Below are positions 9,701 through 21,981 of a stretch of 64,000 nt of DNA, in pieces (within the stretch, counting starts at the first letter, position 1; each line of letters begins with the position of its first letter). The notes under the pieces are model-generated. The model made no database searches and was not told the DNA's origin. It saw only the letters and a program-made list of their open reading frames with translations. This DNA is from Kryptolebias marmoratus (taxonomy: Eukaryota; Chordata; Actinopteri; Cyprinodontiformes; Rivulidae), in NCBI RefSeq assembly GCF_001649575.2, contig NC_051441.1:16895428-16959427 (forward strand). The letters are read 5' to 3'. The translations under genes and the position numbers were made by a program.

Positions 9701-12700
9701 CAAAGAGGGAAAATGAGTAGTTTAGATACAAAATTGCAATTTTAAAAACTAAAACTCATCCGGATCGATGACAGAAGAAGAATCAAAGTGCTACATCGGT
9801 CCGGTCAAAGTTCAGACATCGAGCGGATTTAAACGCTGTGGGACCTTAAGAGAGCTGAGCAGACACAAATGTCTGCAAACATCAATGAACTAAGGAATGT
9901 TATAGAGAGGAGTGGGCTTAAATTCCCCCACAACCATGTGGGGGACTGATAAAGTCCTATAGGAGACAAGTGCTGAGAGTTACTGCTGCTAAAAGGAGCT
10001 TTTCACTCAGTTTTTCCATTTCGGCTTCACTTATGTTTAATAAACAATGACACGATGGAATCTGTTGTGTTTTTCTTCACCCGATGTTAGATTTGAGGCC
10101 AAACAGTTTTTATTATGCTCCGATACGTAAAAAACCTTGAGCCGAACGAGAGTTTAGTCCACGGCCGCACGCCGACCTTGGATCTATCCTGCAGCCCTCC
10201 GGTTTTTAACCAATCCGAGGCGTCGAAACAACTTACTTTTGTTCCTTTGACTCGGGTGCGTCTCATTGGTCCACTCGGTAACGGCCAGAAGCACGTCCTC
10301 CACCGAATCGCCGTCGACGTCCCACAAGGTCAGTGCAGGCTGCGTCCCACCTAAACAGAAACCCAACCCTGTAAACCTGTGAGCCGTTTGAACAACTTTT
10401 GGTGTGCTGGTTGTTGTATTGACCAAGAAGAGCCTGCTGTTGGAATCCTTTCAGAGGGAGAGGCAGATATTTTGTGTTTTGTGCTGAAATGAACCACAGA
10501 GCTGTTCGATGAAGGCTAACGGCGCTGTTTAGGCTGTATAAGCGCTCCTAAATGTTAACATAAGGGCGGCCATTATAGTCTAGACAACGAGGCTCCTCAG
10601 TAAGTCTTTGTAATGTAAGAGTTATTATTAGTAGCTCCCTTCACTTTATGTACATGTCAACAATAAAAGCTCTTCATGAGCATTTATAGTTTCACCTGGA
10701 CCTCAGTAAGCTGTAAATCTACGTGTTTGGATGTGATCCAGGTGTTTTGTACGGTTATCGGCGAGGCTCTTTACCGACTTCCACTCCCAGGGCCTTCTCC
10801 CACTGCAGCTTCTTTTCCAGCTCTCCTCTCTGGCATGGGATGAGGAAGACGCACAGCAGCACGATCAGAGCGGCGCAGACCAGAGGCACCAGGAAGAACG
10901 CGCTCCGCACCACGTTCTTCGCCCTCAGCCTCTTCTTCTCCGCCTCGGCGCCGTGCATCCCGAGCCCCGAGCCGCCGGACATCCCCGCGGCGCCCCTCTC
11001 CTCCCCCATCTTCTCCCGGCCCCCCAGGTCCCTGTGGCTCCAGAACTGGCCGTCTTTCAGCTCGCCCCTGTCCCGCCTGGACTTGCCGGGGAGCCGATCC
11101 GTCCACTCGTCGTCGTCGTCGCCGTCCTCCTCCTCCTCCTCCTCTTCATCGTCTGGCGCCTCGTTGAGTCTCTCGGACCTGCCAGCGCGCAGCTTCGAGG
11201 AGCCCAGGCAGCCGTCCCTGCCGAGGCCGTTTCTGGGGTAGTTGAGGACGAGGTCATCCTCCTCGCTCTCGTCGTCGCTGTCTGCTTGGGTGAGCGGGTC
11301 GTAGTCCCCGAGCTCTGAGCCCTTCTTCCCTGAAACACACACAGAGGCAGCTAATGAGTGTTTAGGTTAAAGTCATAGTATAGAAAATTAGTAGTTTGGG
11401 TCAATTACCTTTTTGTTTAACAACACTTTGATTCAATTAACATCCCCTGAAAGCTACACTATGTTGCCAAAAGTATTCGCTCGCCTCCCTTCACATATGA
11501 ACTTGAGTGACCTCCCATTCTTGATCCATAGAGTTTAATCTGATGTTGGCCCACTCTTTGAAGCTATAACAGCTTTAACTCTTCTGTGTAGGTTTTCCAC
11601 AGGTTTAGGAGTGTTTACAGGGCGTTTTGGACCATTTTACCAGAAGCTGATCTGTGAGGTCAGAGCTTGATGTTGGACAGAAGGCCTGTTTCTCAGTCTC
11701 TGCTCTAATTCATCCCAAAGGTGTTCTGTCAGGCTGAGGTCAGGACTCTGTGCAGGCCGGTCAAGTTCTTCCTCACCAAACTCTCTCATCCATGTCTTTA
11801 TGGACCTTGCTTTGTGCGCTGGTGCTCAGCCATCCTGGCACAGGAAGGGGCCATCCCCAAACTGTTCCTATAAAGTTGGGAGCATGAAATTGTCCAAAAT
11901 ATCTTGGTACGCTGAAGCAATAAGACTTGATTTCACTGGAACTAAGCGGCCGAGCCCAACTTCTGAAAAACAAGCCCACACCATGATCCTCCCTCCACCA
12001 AACACAATACAGTCAGACAAATATTGTTCTCCTGGCAGCAGCCAAACCCAGACTCATCCATTGGATTGTCAGACAGAGAGGCATGATTTGTCCCTCCAGA
12101 GGATACGTCTCCACTGCTCTGGAGTCCAGTAGCGTCGTGTTTTACTCCACTGATGGAAGGCTTGGACGCAGCTGCTCGGCCTTGGAAACCCCTTCCAATA
12201 AACTCTCTACGCAAATTCACCTTTTAACCTATTTTTTAGTTAAAAACTTAACCTATTATGTTGGGTCAAACTGAGTTAAAACTCCCCAAAGTACAAAATG
12301 AGTTGTTTTTAACCCAGCAATCCTTTGGTGCATGAGGGGCAGTAGCATATGGTGGCTCCACGTGTTTTTTATCTGTCTACAGTGTTTTATGTGCAAAGCT
12401 TGACCAGGTAAAACAATTCTTCACTTCCAGTTTTGAAAAGAAGACTCTTCAGTGGAAGTCGATGAGAGTTTGGATGTGCACTCTCTACATTCTGAGAGAA
12501 AACAGTGGGAGGCACACGGGTTGAAAGAAGACAAATACGCCCTCGTTTGTTTTGATGTTTAAACTACATAGGTTTGTGCAAAATGTGCGGAAGTCCAAAG
12601 AGTTCGCAAAAAAAGCCTTTTTTTGAAAGCTTAGACGGCTCAAAGGTGTCAGTGCATGACATGGCACTCCTGAGCTGAACATCTGTGGTTAAAACCTGCA

Positions 12701-14472
12701 AAGATTTATTCAACTTAAAATGAAACTGTGTAAAAACAATAAAAGAGAACAAAAACACCAGCTCACTCACATAAAGTCCACCTTCCTATGTCTACTGTGA
12801 AGTATGCCTGAGTGATAAATCTCTAAGGAGGGTTGGGTTTTTCCACTTGTTGACAAAATACCAATATGTGGAAATGTTTTCCATTTTTTTGGTTATATTT
12901 ACTGCAAGCAAAAGCCAAAACACGCCATTTCTGATCCAGCTGCTCATTCTGATGGATTTTTCTTAATTGAGTGGGTTTTTCTACAGCTGCAGGAGATGCA
13001 AACCACATATAATGGTGACAGAAATAATGGCAGGATAAAAGGTCTTCTGTGATTTGTACCCGTCAACCTAAACGCATCAAACAAATACGCATTTTCCATG
13101 GAACATTTTAAATGCGTTCGTTCATATGAAAGCACACTGGTTGACGGCATCAAATACCTTTTTTTAAAAATAAATAAATAAATAAAAATAAGAATCTGCG
13201 CATCCGTTTTTACAAAGCAAGACCTGAACTTTGCTAGTTTGGTAAAAAAAAAAAAAAAAAAGTCACAAAAAGTCAAGCAGGTTCAGCTTTCCTGAGGGTT
13301 TTGACAAATTAGAAGGAAAGGCATTTGGCAGCTACTGAAATATTTAAACAAGCACATTCTCTTTCAAACCTTTTAAAGCTTTTTTTGTCCGTTCAGTGTT
13401 CAGTTACAATAGCCCGAGGGGAACAGCGGGTTATCTCAGTTTCTGACAGGCCCTAAACACCAGCAGTGACACGCAGATATCCCAACTGCTTCAGATTAAA
13501 CGGCCTCTAACTTTGTCCTTAATGTTACATCCTGGATCGATTTAGCCTGGGTCAGCGTCTGACGGTGACCTGGGATCTCTTTGGTACCAGGTTTCTGAGT
13601 TTGCCAAATAAAGCTGGTTGTAGATATTGAACGCCTGAAGATGATCATTAAAAAATCCTGAAGTCTGTGGATCTTTATCCAGCCCCCTTCCATTTGAGAC
13701 TGCAGAAAACTATCCGCTTTTTGTGTCTTGAGCAGTCTTAGTTGTGTTTTTTAGGGTTGTTTTGACCTTATTTGTGTCTTATTATTATTACTATTATTTA
13801 ATTTCCATGTATCTTTTTTGCAGCACCCTGAGGTTGGAATTTCCCTTTTATTCTGCACTCCTTCCTAGCTGACAATACAACTCTCTATGGTTATTATTAG
13901 GCACATTATTATTTGCATTGACAGTACTGTAGCTCATTTTGACCTAAAGGACCTCAGTGAACCTTGTAAATATATGCGACCATCCCCTTTTTTAAAATGA
14001 CTAGTAGACTTTCCAAACCAAACCTGACTATCCTGTCGGGTCTGAATGTTGAGGTCCAGCAAAAAAAGCTGCAATATGTTATTTTCTGTTTCCATATTAA
14101 CCCTGCAGCTCGGTTGGATAAACATTAGCATAGATTATCTTAAGGTTAGACCACAACACTGTCTGCTGGGCTACATTCAGAGAAATGTATATCCATCCTC
14201 TATAAAACGTCTTAAAATCATGCTGTTAAAGCCGGAAAAAATGGCAGAAATGTTAGTAAATAATCACAACAAACCAAATGAATGGAACGAATCAGCTGAT
14301 ATTATTACTGAGCTGAAATGAAAGATGAGCAATGTCGAAAGCTACCTGTAGTTAACAGAATAGTAGCTTTTCTCGGTTTGTTTGTGCATTTTTTCTTTTT
14401 TTAAAAAAAAGAGGAATAATTGTAGAGCATCTTACCGGGCAGTTTGAGGGCACGGGACAGAGCTGCAGCCAT
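6792..14472 (-). CDS. fam234b: FAM234B, single-pass membrane protein with FG-GAP-like repeats
   Basis: Twelve coding exons (14436-14472, 10775-11329, 10237-10350, 9462-9629, 9149-9264, 8860-9010, 8507-8648, 7783-7977, 7596-7674, 7314-7481, 7111-7231, 6792-7045) join in phase to 699 residues; human is about 620. The N-terminus [14 protein letters not shown] and the [20 protein letters not shown] block match FAM234B. A membrane helix ([19 protein letters not shown]) spans about residues 155-178 and is preceded by a long acidic tract, so the large C-terminal part is probably luminal or extracellular. That part carries FG-GAP/beta-propeller-like pieces such as [16 protein letters not shown] and [15 protein letters not shown] and several N-glycosylation sequons. 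The molecular function of the family is poorly known. The extra length relative to human is in the acidic N-terminal exon 2. Intron 1 holds a decayed Tc1 element. The promoter has a CRE (14526-14533). Confidence 0.95.
8071..8275 (+). repeat. Dispersed ~260-bp repeat, one diverged unit (FAM234B intron 7)
   Basis: Begins TCTGTTAGCAAAATATCTCA and contains the shared phrases CAGTCAGTTTTACAGATATT and GTAGCTGAGAGTCAT. The same phrases recur at 24.96-25.43, 30.25-30.49, 38.28-38.70 and 48.43-48.65 kb. Confidence 0.75.
9820..10100 (+). mobile_element. Probable 3' fragment of a DNA transposon (FAM234B intron 3)
   Basis: A degraded reading frame (about [20 protein letters not shown]) is followed by a conserved-looking tail of the kind seen at the end of fish DNA-transposon transposases. 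The match is from pattern memory and weak; the family is not assigned. Confidence 0.35.
11455..12215 (-). mobile_element. Truncated Tc1-type transposon in FAM234B intron 1
   Basis: The left end (CACTATGTTGCCAAAAGTAT) matches the terminus of a very common fish Tc1 family, and the next ~740 bp read as the antisense of its transposase. The copy stops near 12215 without the second terminus. Frameshifts and stops show that it is dead. It is oriented with its transposase on the minus strand, the same strand as FAM234B. Confidence 0.8.
12216..14435. other. Remainder of FAM234B intron 1
   Basis: About 2.2 kb of AT-rich sequence. I see no exon, RNA gene or complete repeat beyond short A and T runs. 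Confidence 0.5.
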
Positions 14473-14525
14473 TTCTCTTCGAGACAGGCAGCGAGGAGAC
14501 GCAGCTTCTAAAGCATCCTGGCCAG

Positions 14526-14533
14526 TGACGTCA
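14526..14533. promoter_or_regulatory. CRE (TGACGTCA) upstream of FAM234B
   Basis: Perfect palindromic CREB/ATF site 54 bp upstream of the FAM234B start codon and about 195 bp past the U12 3' end. Confidence 0.55.
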
Positions 14534-14727
14534 TTGTTCCTACCTCTGCCCCACTGCATTCTGGGAGTTTGAGTTTTTTGTTATGACGTACGAGGCGAGC
14601 CACTTGACTCATTGTTTAGTACTTACAGCTGTATCCTCAAGATAACTCTGTGACAATATGCACTTTACCTGGCTAACTTCTAAGTCAGTTTGTATTTATT
14701 TTGTTTTTCACACATATTTGGGGATTA

Positions 14728-14880
14728 GGGCAGGTCCTGGACCCACGAGGCATCTCGCGAAGTAGGCAAGTCACCTCAGCGAGCAGACCTGTGCCCCGTC
14801 AAAAATTCCTCTCGTATTATGAACGAGGATACGGGCGTCACCCCGCATCGTTATTTTCCTTACTCATCAGTTTAAGGCAT
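14728..14880 (-). ncRNA. rnu12: U12 minor-spliceosome snRNA
   Basis: On the minus strand the sequence starts ATGCCTTAAACTGATGAGTA and continues AGGAAAATAACGAT, essentially the vertebrate U12 5' end. It includes the GAGTAAGGAA segment that pairs with the branch site of U12-type introns. It then has the stem GATGCGGG/CCCGTATC around GTGACG, an Sm site (AATTTTTGA) and a 3' stem-loop ending GACCTGCCC. The length of about 153 nt agrees with human U12 (150 nt). The gene is independent: a PSE-like element lies at the right distance upstream, and the POLDIP3 start codon is 491 bp away in the opposite direction. Human RNU12 also sits just upstream of POLDIP3 (from memory). The exact 3' end is uncertain by a few bases. 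Confidence 0.93.
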
Positions 14881-14926
14881 GAAGAAACGATGGCTGATGT
14901 CTGGCATAGTCACAACACCATGGCAT

Positions 14927-14942
14927 CCTCTGTTAGGGTGCC
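14927..14942 (-). promoter_or_regulatory. Proximal sequence element (PSE) of the U12 gene
   Basis: On the minus strand, GGCACCCTAACAGAGG lies 47-62 bp upstream of the U12 start. This is the expected position of the SNAPc-binding PSE of Pol II snRNA genes, and the CACCCTAAC core fits the vertebrate consensus. Confidence 0.6.
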
Positions 14943-15338
14943 GTGTTAAAGGTGTCGGTAGTCATTTAAATGGATTTACACCAACAATTTAAGATGCACA
15001 AAGTGATGATATACAAGATGAAAATGTTTAAATAGGCCTAAAGCCCAAAGGTTGACGAAAATCCTTGCATTTCTGAAAGCAATGACGCAAAGGCTCATGG
15101 GTAATAAATAAGCGATGAGCGAATTGATCAGTAGTTAATTCAGTTGTCCTTCTGCCCTTAATTTCTCTTCGTGTGGGCTAAAAGGGACAAACCCTACCTT
15201 TCCTACTTTTCAAGTCCGCGTTAAAACAAAGAAAAAACCCCAATAAAATTAAGAAAAGAAACATCTAATTCCCTACAGACGCTTTTTCTATTTTTGGCCT
15301 AAATCAGTTTCCATAGTTTTCTTCATCCCCTTTGACAG

Positions 15339-15350
15339 TGCGCATGCGCA
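15339..15350. promoter_or_regulatory. NRF-1 site, POLDIP3 promoter
   Basis: TGCGCATGCGCA, a perfect palindromic NRF-1 site, lies 21 bp before the POLDIP3 ATG, so it is probably at or just after the transcription start. Confidence 0.65.
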
Positions 15351-15371
15351 GTTGGAAAAGTTTGTGAGAAA

Positions 15372-18300
15372 ATGGCAGACGTCTCTTTGGATGAAGTGAT
15401 CCGACGGCGCGGAATTAACCTTAAGACTCCAATCAAACGGTACATGAAACTGCTACTGTACTAGTGAATAATTACTTATAATAAAACTTAGCAGCTTTTA
15501 GTATGATTTCTGGACGAATAACGATGAACTGAAACTGTTCGGAGCTAGTAGGATTCCGGAGGCTAGGTGCCAGCGGCTAGCTAACATAGCTTGCAGAAAC
15601 CCCCAAAGCTAGGCTAAGCAATGGCCATTAGCTGCAGGCCTGAAAGAATGCAACCCTTCATTTGAAAAAATATGAATATAAAATGCAATTGTCTAACCCC
15701 ATTATGCTCTAGTGGTTTATTGAAAGAAATGCGCATATCTACAGCGATAGATGGGTTTGCTCTGCGTTTTCCTTGACGCTTAGCTAAAACGTTAGCTAAA
15801 GCTTATATTTACGCTGGCGTAAAAGTCAGTTTCAGCTCGTACTTAAGGAGAAATGCTGCTGGAAGCTTTGCTTTAAACAGCACAGGTATAATGTCAGAAT
15901 CTGTTTTTTGATCCGTGCTGCAATCACGGCATTTTTTTGTAAATGAGTGAAATTATTTCAATAGTAAAACACTGTTCGGGTGCCTCTAAAAATGTATATC
16001 TTCTGTGTTATGATACATGTTATAAAATAACAGTGTTGAAATTATAGAAATTTTTATAGTGTTATGGAATTTTTTACATGACCATAGCATGTTATGGTGT
16101 TATTGAAGGTTTAAAAACTCCTTCTTTCTCTTAGCCCCATGTTTGGACGCGGTGGAGGAGTGGATGGCAAAAGCTTTGACGCCCGGCAGAAAATTGGTGT
16201 TAATGATGTAAGACAACGCCTCGGAGGAGGAACAGGTAAGGTCTTAGCTCCAAGTCCAAAAGATCAGAGCGTGTTGAGCGTTTTGCACTTGAGCTTATTC
16301 CTACATCTCCACAGGTTTTCAAGTAAAAGATGCTAGAGAAAAGCTGGTTCAGAGAGACGCCCGGTTCAAAATCCGTGGCAGGGGAGGAGGAGGAGCAGGA
16401 ACGGTACAAGATGCTCGGCAGACGATCAACTCGAGGAAGCAGGGGCAGTTCAGCGCCCCCGCGCAGACCACACTAAAGGCAGCGATAGCGCAACAGCTGC
16501 AGAGCAAGACACTTGTGCCGCAGATACAGATCAACACCAACAACAATCTGGTTGGTCCAAACACTAGGCATTTCACCCCCGGTGTACAAGGACTGAGTTC
16601 AAGGGCCGGCACAACACCACAGCTGAGCACTAATATGAGAGTGATGGATGCTCGGGATAGGCTGAGCCTCAAGAGGAGCATTGGAGGAACGCAAACACAA
16701 GCGGCTGCTGCTCCACCTTTAAAAATTACAAAGACCATACAGGTGGGGAAAAGGAGGCTCTTTTGTAGCTTAGATCACTGTGCACTTATGTAAACTAAAT
16801 GAAATGTGAAAGCATACAGGCAAGTCCGTTTAATAAATGGTGTTTTATATCTGTTTACAGCAACATCCAGTGGGTACATTAGGTGGAATACGTGCAGCTG
16901 CGCAGGTACAGCTGTTTTTCTTTTCTGTATCCAAGATGAAAAGATAATTTTTCTGTTAAATATTAGGAGGGTAAATATGCTACTTAACAGATTATTTTGT
17001 CTCGCTCAGCCTGCCTTAAATGAACTTGACGACATCCCCAGCAAACAAATCAAGATCACAACTGCCAACACAATGCTACAATCCCGGGTAAGAAGGGCGT
17101 TTGACTGGTCACCTAAAGTCTTTAATTCAGTTTTTTGTTTTTCTTTAAGGCTTTATGTATTTTTATGTGCTCTACAATAAGTGTTTCCATTAATTTCATA
17201 CAGTCCAGCGCAGCCGGCTCTATATTTTCCATGACAGCCCCGATCACCAAGGTGGTTAAAAATGATGCCTACACAGCCCCACGCCCCCCCGTCCCCGTGG
17301 CCCCCACTCGGCCCAACGCCAACACAGCTGCGCCCCGCTCCTCTGCTGCTGCGGCGTTACAGCCGGTCTCCAGGACTCTTCAGCAAAGTACCGCAGAAGC
17401 CAGTGCAGCAGCAGCAGCAGCTCCTACTCCACCTCAGGTGATCCTTCCAGCTTTAAGTCAACATGAATTCTTACCTTGATTTAGGGCTGCCATTTGTATT
17501 TTAATTATGTATTATATATGGTTCTTTAAATGTAGTTTGTTTAGCTATTAACGTAACTTAGACAATTAACACATGCAGGTGTTGTGTTGAGATCTGCTCC
17601 CCCATTTGTCTTAGTATAGTAAATTTTCAGCCACCAGGATGCGTTTCCCCTGTTACAGTGGACATGAAAAGGACAAACAGGGTTCCAGATCTTCTCTTGG
17701 CTTTTTCCTTAAAACAAAAATTAAGGGATAAATTAAACAAACCTGCTGGAGGCATCAGATCTTGATGGAGGAGCAAAACTCAACACAACACCGGCTCCTC
17801 ACAGTGTTACTTTACTGAGCACGGTCCTGTATTCTGGTCCAAAGATTTCCTCAAACATGTATTTACTGGAAAATGTAGCAACCAGGCAACCTGTAAAACT
17901 TCAGAGAGTCAATTTAGTTTGTGGTGGTTTTGTATTTCCTGCTGATTTATTGTAACACAGAGAGTAGAAACCAGCCTTTTATTGTCAGCTAACTTTGTCC
18001 TCTCATACGTTTGACCCCTTTACTCTTTGAAAACATCGATGACCCACAGCACATCTTAATGCTGTGGAGATAAACAGTGATTTCATTTCAAACATTTAAA
18101 GAATTCATAAATTCATTCATAAATTCTTAAAATTATGTGTCAAGTAAAACACTTTAAAAACCCACTTTATTCTCCATCCGTGGAGTACGTTTGCACACTC
18201 AGAAATAAAAAAAAAAAATTTTTATGGATTTTTTATTATTTTTTTCAGCCTACTTTTAGTCCGTTAGAGGGAACTAAAATAACGGTGAACAACCTTCATC

Positions 18301-19933
18301 CCCGGGTCACTGAGGAGGACATAGTGGTGAGAACATCACGCTGTTTACCTTTAACAGTCTTCTGTTTTCTTTATTCTCTGATGTCCCGAGTGCTGTGTGG
18401 ACTCAGCGGGGTTGTTCTCACCGTTTGTTCGCAGGAACTGTTCTGTGTGTGCGGAGCTTTGAAGCGAGCGAGGCTGGTGAAGGTGGGCGTAGCTGAAGTG
18501 GTCTTTGTCCGTAAAGAAGATGCTGTCAGCGCTTACAGGAAGTACAACAATCGCTGCTTAGATGGTTAGTGCCTTTGGCAAAGTTGCACACATCACATGA
18601 CTCTTGGGGTGTCTTACAGCTCGTAGATCACTGTTGTGTTGTTTTCAGAATAACTGTGTTTTTCTTTACTCTCTTCTCGTCTACCCACAGGCCAACCCAT
18701 GAAGTGCAACCTTCATATTCAGGGAAACGTCATCACTTCTGATCAGCCTATTCTACTGTAAGTTTTCCAATCAGACTCAGTACCTTCATTAAGTTCATCT
18801 GTAGTTTATTCTTTACGTAGAGTTGCTCATTTTTCAAATACTTTCTAAAGCTGTGGAAATTTCCTAATTCTTAGATGCATCTCCATGCACTTTAATGATT
18901 CTGCATCAAATCAGTGACATCAAGACATAATCAAGAGCTTTTAACATACTCAAAATTATAATAAAAAGCTATCAATAATTAGTTATTTTCCGACCGCACT
19001 GTTTAAGTAAACTCGCACAGTTAGCATAAAAAGCTATGTTTAACTGCCAGGAAGAAAACCAAAGAAAAGGGTTTTATATTAAATACCAAAAGAATGCACC
19101 TCCAGCATCATGCTAATATTGGTGGAGACGCTGTGGCAAAAAGATACACAGCTCAGCAGGAAGGGATGAGATAAAAGAAACGGGGCGAGGATTTTAAACA
19201 CAGACATCTGCACAGACAAAAAGTCTGAATGATTTTAAAAGAAACAGATGTGGTTTGTAAAATCAGAATACTTAGCTCGTACCGTTTGATTTTAGGATGC
19301 ATGTTAGTTGCTTTCAACCTGCTTTGCAAATTAAAGTTAAACAAAATAGTCTGACTAATCAGATAATTTATGAAATTCTGGTGACACTGAGTCTGTCAGA
19401 GAAGAAATCCATCTTTTTAAGATTCGGTTTGAGTTCACATAAGGAGCAGAAAATCCTGTCCTGCAAACATTTAACTGCGTAATAAACGGTGATATATAGG
19501 TGTTCTCCGTCATACTTATTCGATACAGAATGTCACACATTCTGCCGTTTGAAGAGAAAACCGCTGCTCAGTGAGACGCAGGAAGGAGCAGTTCACCTGC
19601 AGCGCATTACAAAATGTGATGATTTATAGCAACTTCTGCCATTTTATTCCACTTAAAGCTTCTGTAAATCTTTGAATTGTTCAATATAAGAGTCGGTGGT
19701 AATCGTTTCCCTCCAGGAGACTTAGTGACACGCCGGGCGCAGGCAGCAGCGCGAAGAAAGATGGCCTGCCGCCGTCTTTGTCCCGTGGCGCCGGCCAGCG
19801 AGCCTCCTCTCAGCCCACGCCAGAAGTGGACCCCCAGACCATCCTCAAGGCTCTGTTCAAGTCCACCGCGCAGTCCACCTCCACCACCGAGGCCCCCAGC
19901 TCACAGACCACGGCCTTTCGCATCAAAATCTAG
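15372..19933 (+). CDS. poldip3: DNA polymerase delta-interacting protein 3 (SKAR, RNA-export adaptor)
   Basis: Ten coding exons (15372-15439, 16135-16235, 16315-16742, 16861-16905, 17010-17087, 17204-17437, 18249-18326, 18435-18564, 18691-18757, 19717-19933) join in phase to 481 residues; human is 421. POLDIP3/SKAR binds spliced mRNA through the exon-junction complex, is an S6K1 target and couples to TREX export. The N-terminus MADVSLDEVIRRRG and repeated DAR motifs (FDARQKIG, VKDAREKLVQRDARFKI, VQDARQTINSRKQ, MDARDRLSLKRS) are family hallmarks. The RRM is at about residues 322-410, with RNP2-like ITVNNL and RNP1-like GVAEVVFV. The C-terminus contains DPQTILKALFKS. The extra length is mostly an Ala/Pro-rich insertion in exon 6. 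It is transcribed divergently from U12. Confidence 0.97.
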
Positions 19934-20887
19934 CTAAAACAAAAATGAGTTATTTTGTTTAACAGCGTTCTCAGTGTTTCCTGTTAACGGCGGGCGGCCC
20001 ATAATCTCATGAAACAGTTTCTTTTTTTTACACATTTCAAAAACTGGGAATAGAAACCTGTGGATGAATAACATCTTTGTTTTCAGGTTTGTGTTAACAA
20101 CGGTTTATTTTCTCAGAAACGGACCAGATGAAGTGTTGAGTGCTGTAAATCAGTGTAGTGGAGGGAAAGTGGGTTCATCTTTTTTTTTTTTCTTCTATTT
20201 TGACGTTGCAGTTTCCTGCAGTTTTTAGAAAAAGATGACAGAATGATTGAAAACCCAACCCTGTCATGAAGACATTTAAAGCCTTACACCCACGATGTTC
20301 AGTGACATCATCGCGTCTCTCTTATACTTAGATTCGAACGGGACGATTGTGTTTCTCAGTTTCTGCTCCCCACTGTGTGATTTAATCCAAATGTCTTGTT
20401 TGCAGAAGTACCTGATGTGTTATACAGATGCAGAAAGGAACTACAGTATCACATCTCTTTGGTTCTTCCAGTTCTTGTAGAACCCAGTAGATTGTTGCTG
20501 GTTTTACTGGCTTGTTTAGTTTCGGGGCAGAATATGTTATTGGAATCATTACACCCAATTTATGTTGGACTGTAAATTGCTTTAAGTTACGTTATTGGTT
20601 TGTCAAACGGGGTGGACGTTATCAGATCTGTCTGTAAATTGTCACCATTAAACATGTAGCTTTGTAGATGTTGTGAGACTTGTTTGTGCTGCCCAAACAG
20701 TCAGTAGTGAACTATTTATCCTAGCATCTATTTTCAGTACAAACCTTATGCAGAGTTTCAAAAAACAAGGACTCGAAAAGAGGTTACATCCTATTTTTGG
20801 ACTGCTACTGAGTTTTCTTTTTTTTCCCCCACTGAACATAGTTGCTCTAAGTAAAGTAGCTGCAAATAAAACACTGCTGTAAATAAA
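19934..20887 (+). other. POLDIP3 3' UTR with poly(A) signals
   Basis: AATAAA at 20865-20870 and 20882-20887 are the best distal signals; an ATTAAA near 20648 is a weaker one. No other feature was seen. Confidence 0.6.
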
Positions 20888-21981
20888 TGCTTCAGGTTGA
20901 AATTGATCATTTTTATCAAGAACCAAATAGATTTTGTAATGACTTATCTCTAACAAAGAAGAGAAAAACCAAATGTGCTGATTAACAAAATCCAGAAGGA
21001 ATATAAAATACAAGCAGTCTGAAAAAGGGTGAAGGCTGAAGCTGCAGCTCATAAATGCCCACCCCTTCTCACATATCATTAAATCTCATAAAAATCAGAT
21101 TTATTATAATAATTGAAACAGACTTGTTTAAATGCCCATATTTGAAAAAAAAAAAAAATCAATAAACAAGGTGAGCAACACATCTGAATTATTAATGACT
21201 GTAATTTTAAAGCTATATTTATTTATTTTTTATTTCATTACAAAAAATATTTCACAATTTTACACCTCTGTTTGACATTAGTCCTCATAGGAGGCTTTTG
21301 GACATAAATTGTCCTCTAAAGTCACAAATACTCTCTTTTCCAAACACTTTTTGGGTATTTAAAGGTAATAATTGATTTTTTTCCTTCATGCATAATTGGA
21401 GATGCTTGAAACTCTACTAAGTCCTGAAGATTTGTTGTATTTGTTAAATAAAAGAGTTCATTAGTTGGCTCTTTACAAGTAGTTTTCGTTACAATTCTTA
21501 TTGCACTTTTCTGAAGAATAAAAACTGAATTAGTATTGGTTTTACATATTTATATTTTAGCATAAAACAAGCAGATTTCATTGCTGTACAACGAGAGGCA
21601 CTACATTGTACAAAATGATAAACTAGTCACCTGGACATGCAGAGACAGAAGGTAACATGGAAAAAGTTTTGTTGTGAAATGTAGTTTACTGCAATTTCTT
21701 TAGATTTTATGGAGATAAAATTACAAAAAAGCCAAAATAAAGATCAAATAACATAAATGGTTCTGTTCAGAGCTGTGTGAATGAAATTGGACATTTTCTG
21801 TACGTAAATTTGAACTTTTTAATATTTTTGTGATATACAATTTACTGATTTTTTTTAATATGAATACAATGACAAAACATGAAAAAACATAATATAACTT
21901 AGACTTGTGTGTCAATAAGGAGAGAAGGAAACCTTGAGAGCGGACTGTAACACTTCCGGTTCAGCGAAAGGTCAAATCAAG
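20888..21981. other. Intergenic, POLDIP3 to RRP7A
   Basis: AT-rich sequence without recognisable exons or RNA genes until the ETS site just before RRP7A. Confidence 0.5.
21952..21959 (+). promoter_or_regulatory. ETS site, RRP7A promoter
   Basis: ACTTCCGG lies 23 bp before the RRP7A ATG. The start codon itself sits in AAGATGGCGCC, which resembles a YY1 site, a pairing common in TATA-less housekeeping promoters. Confidence 0.5.

Noticed and set aside
10723..11241. 172-codon plus-strand open frame, Ser/Pro-rich
   Set aside because: It is the antisense shadow of FAM234B exon 2, whose acidic-repeat coding explains the low-complexity translation.
16349..16738. 129-codon minus-strand open frame
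   Set aside because: Exact antisense of POLDIP3 exon 3; no splice or start context supports it.
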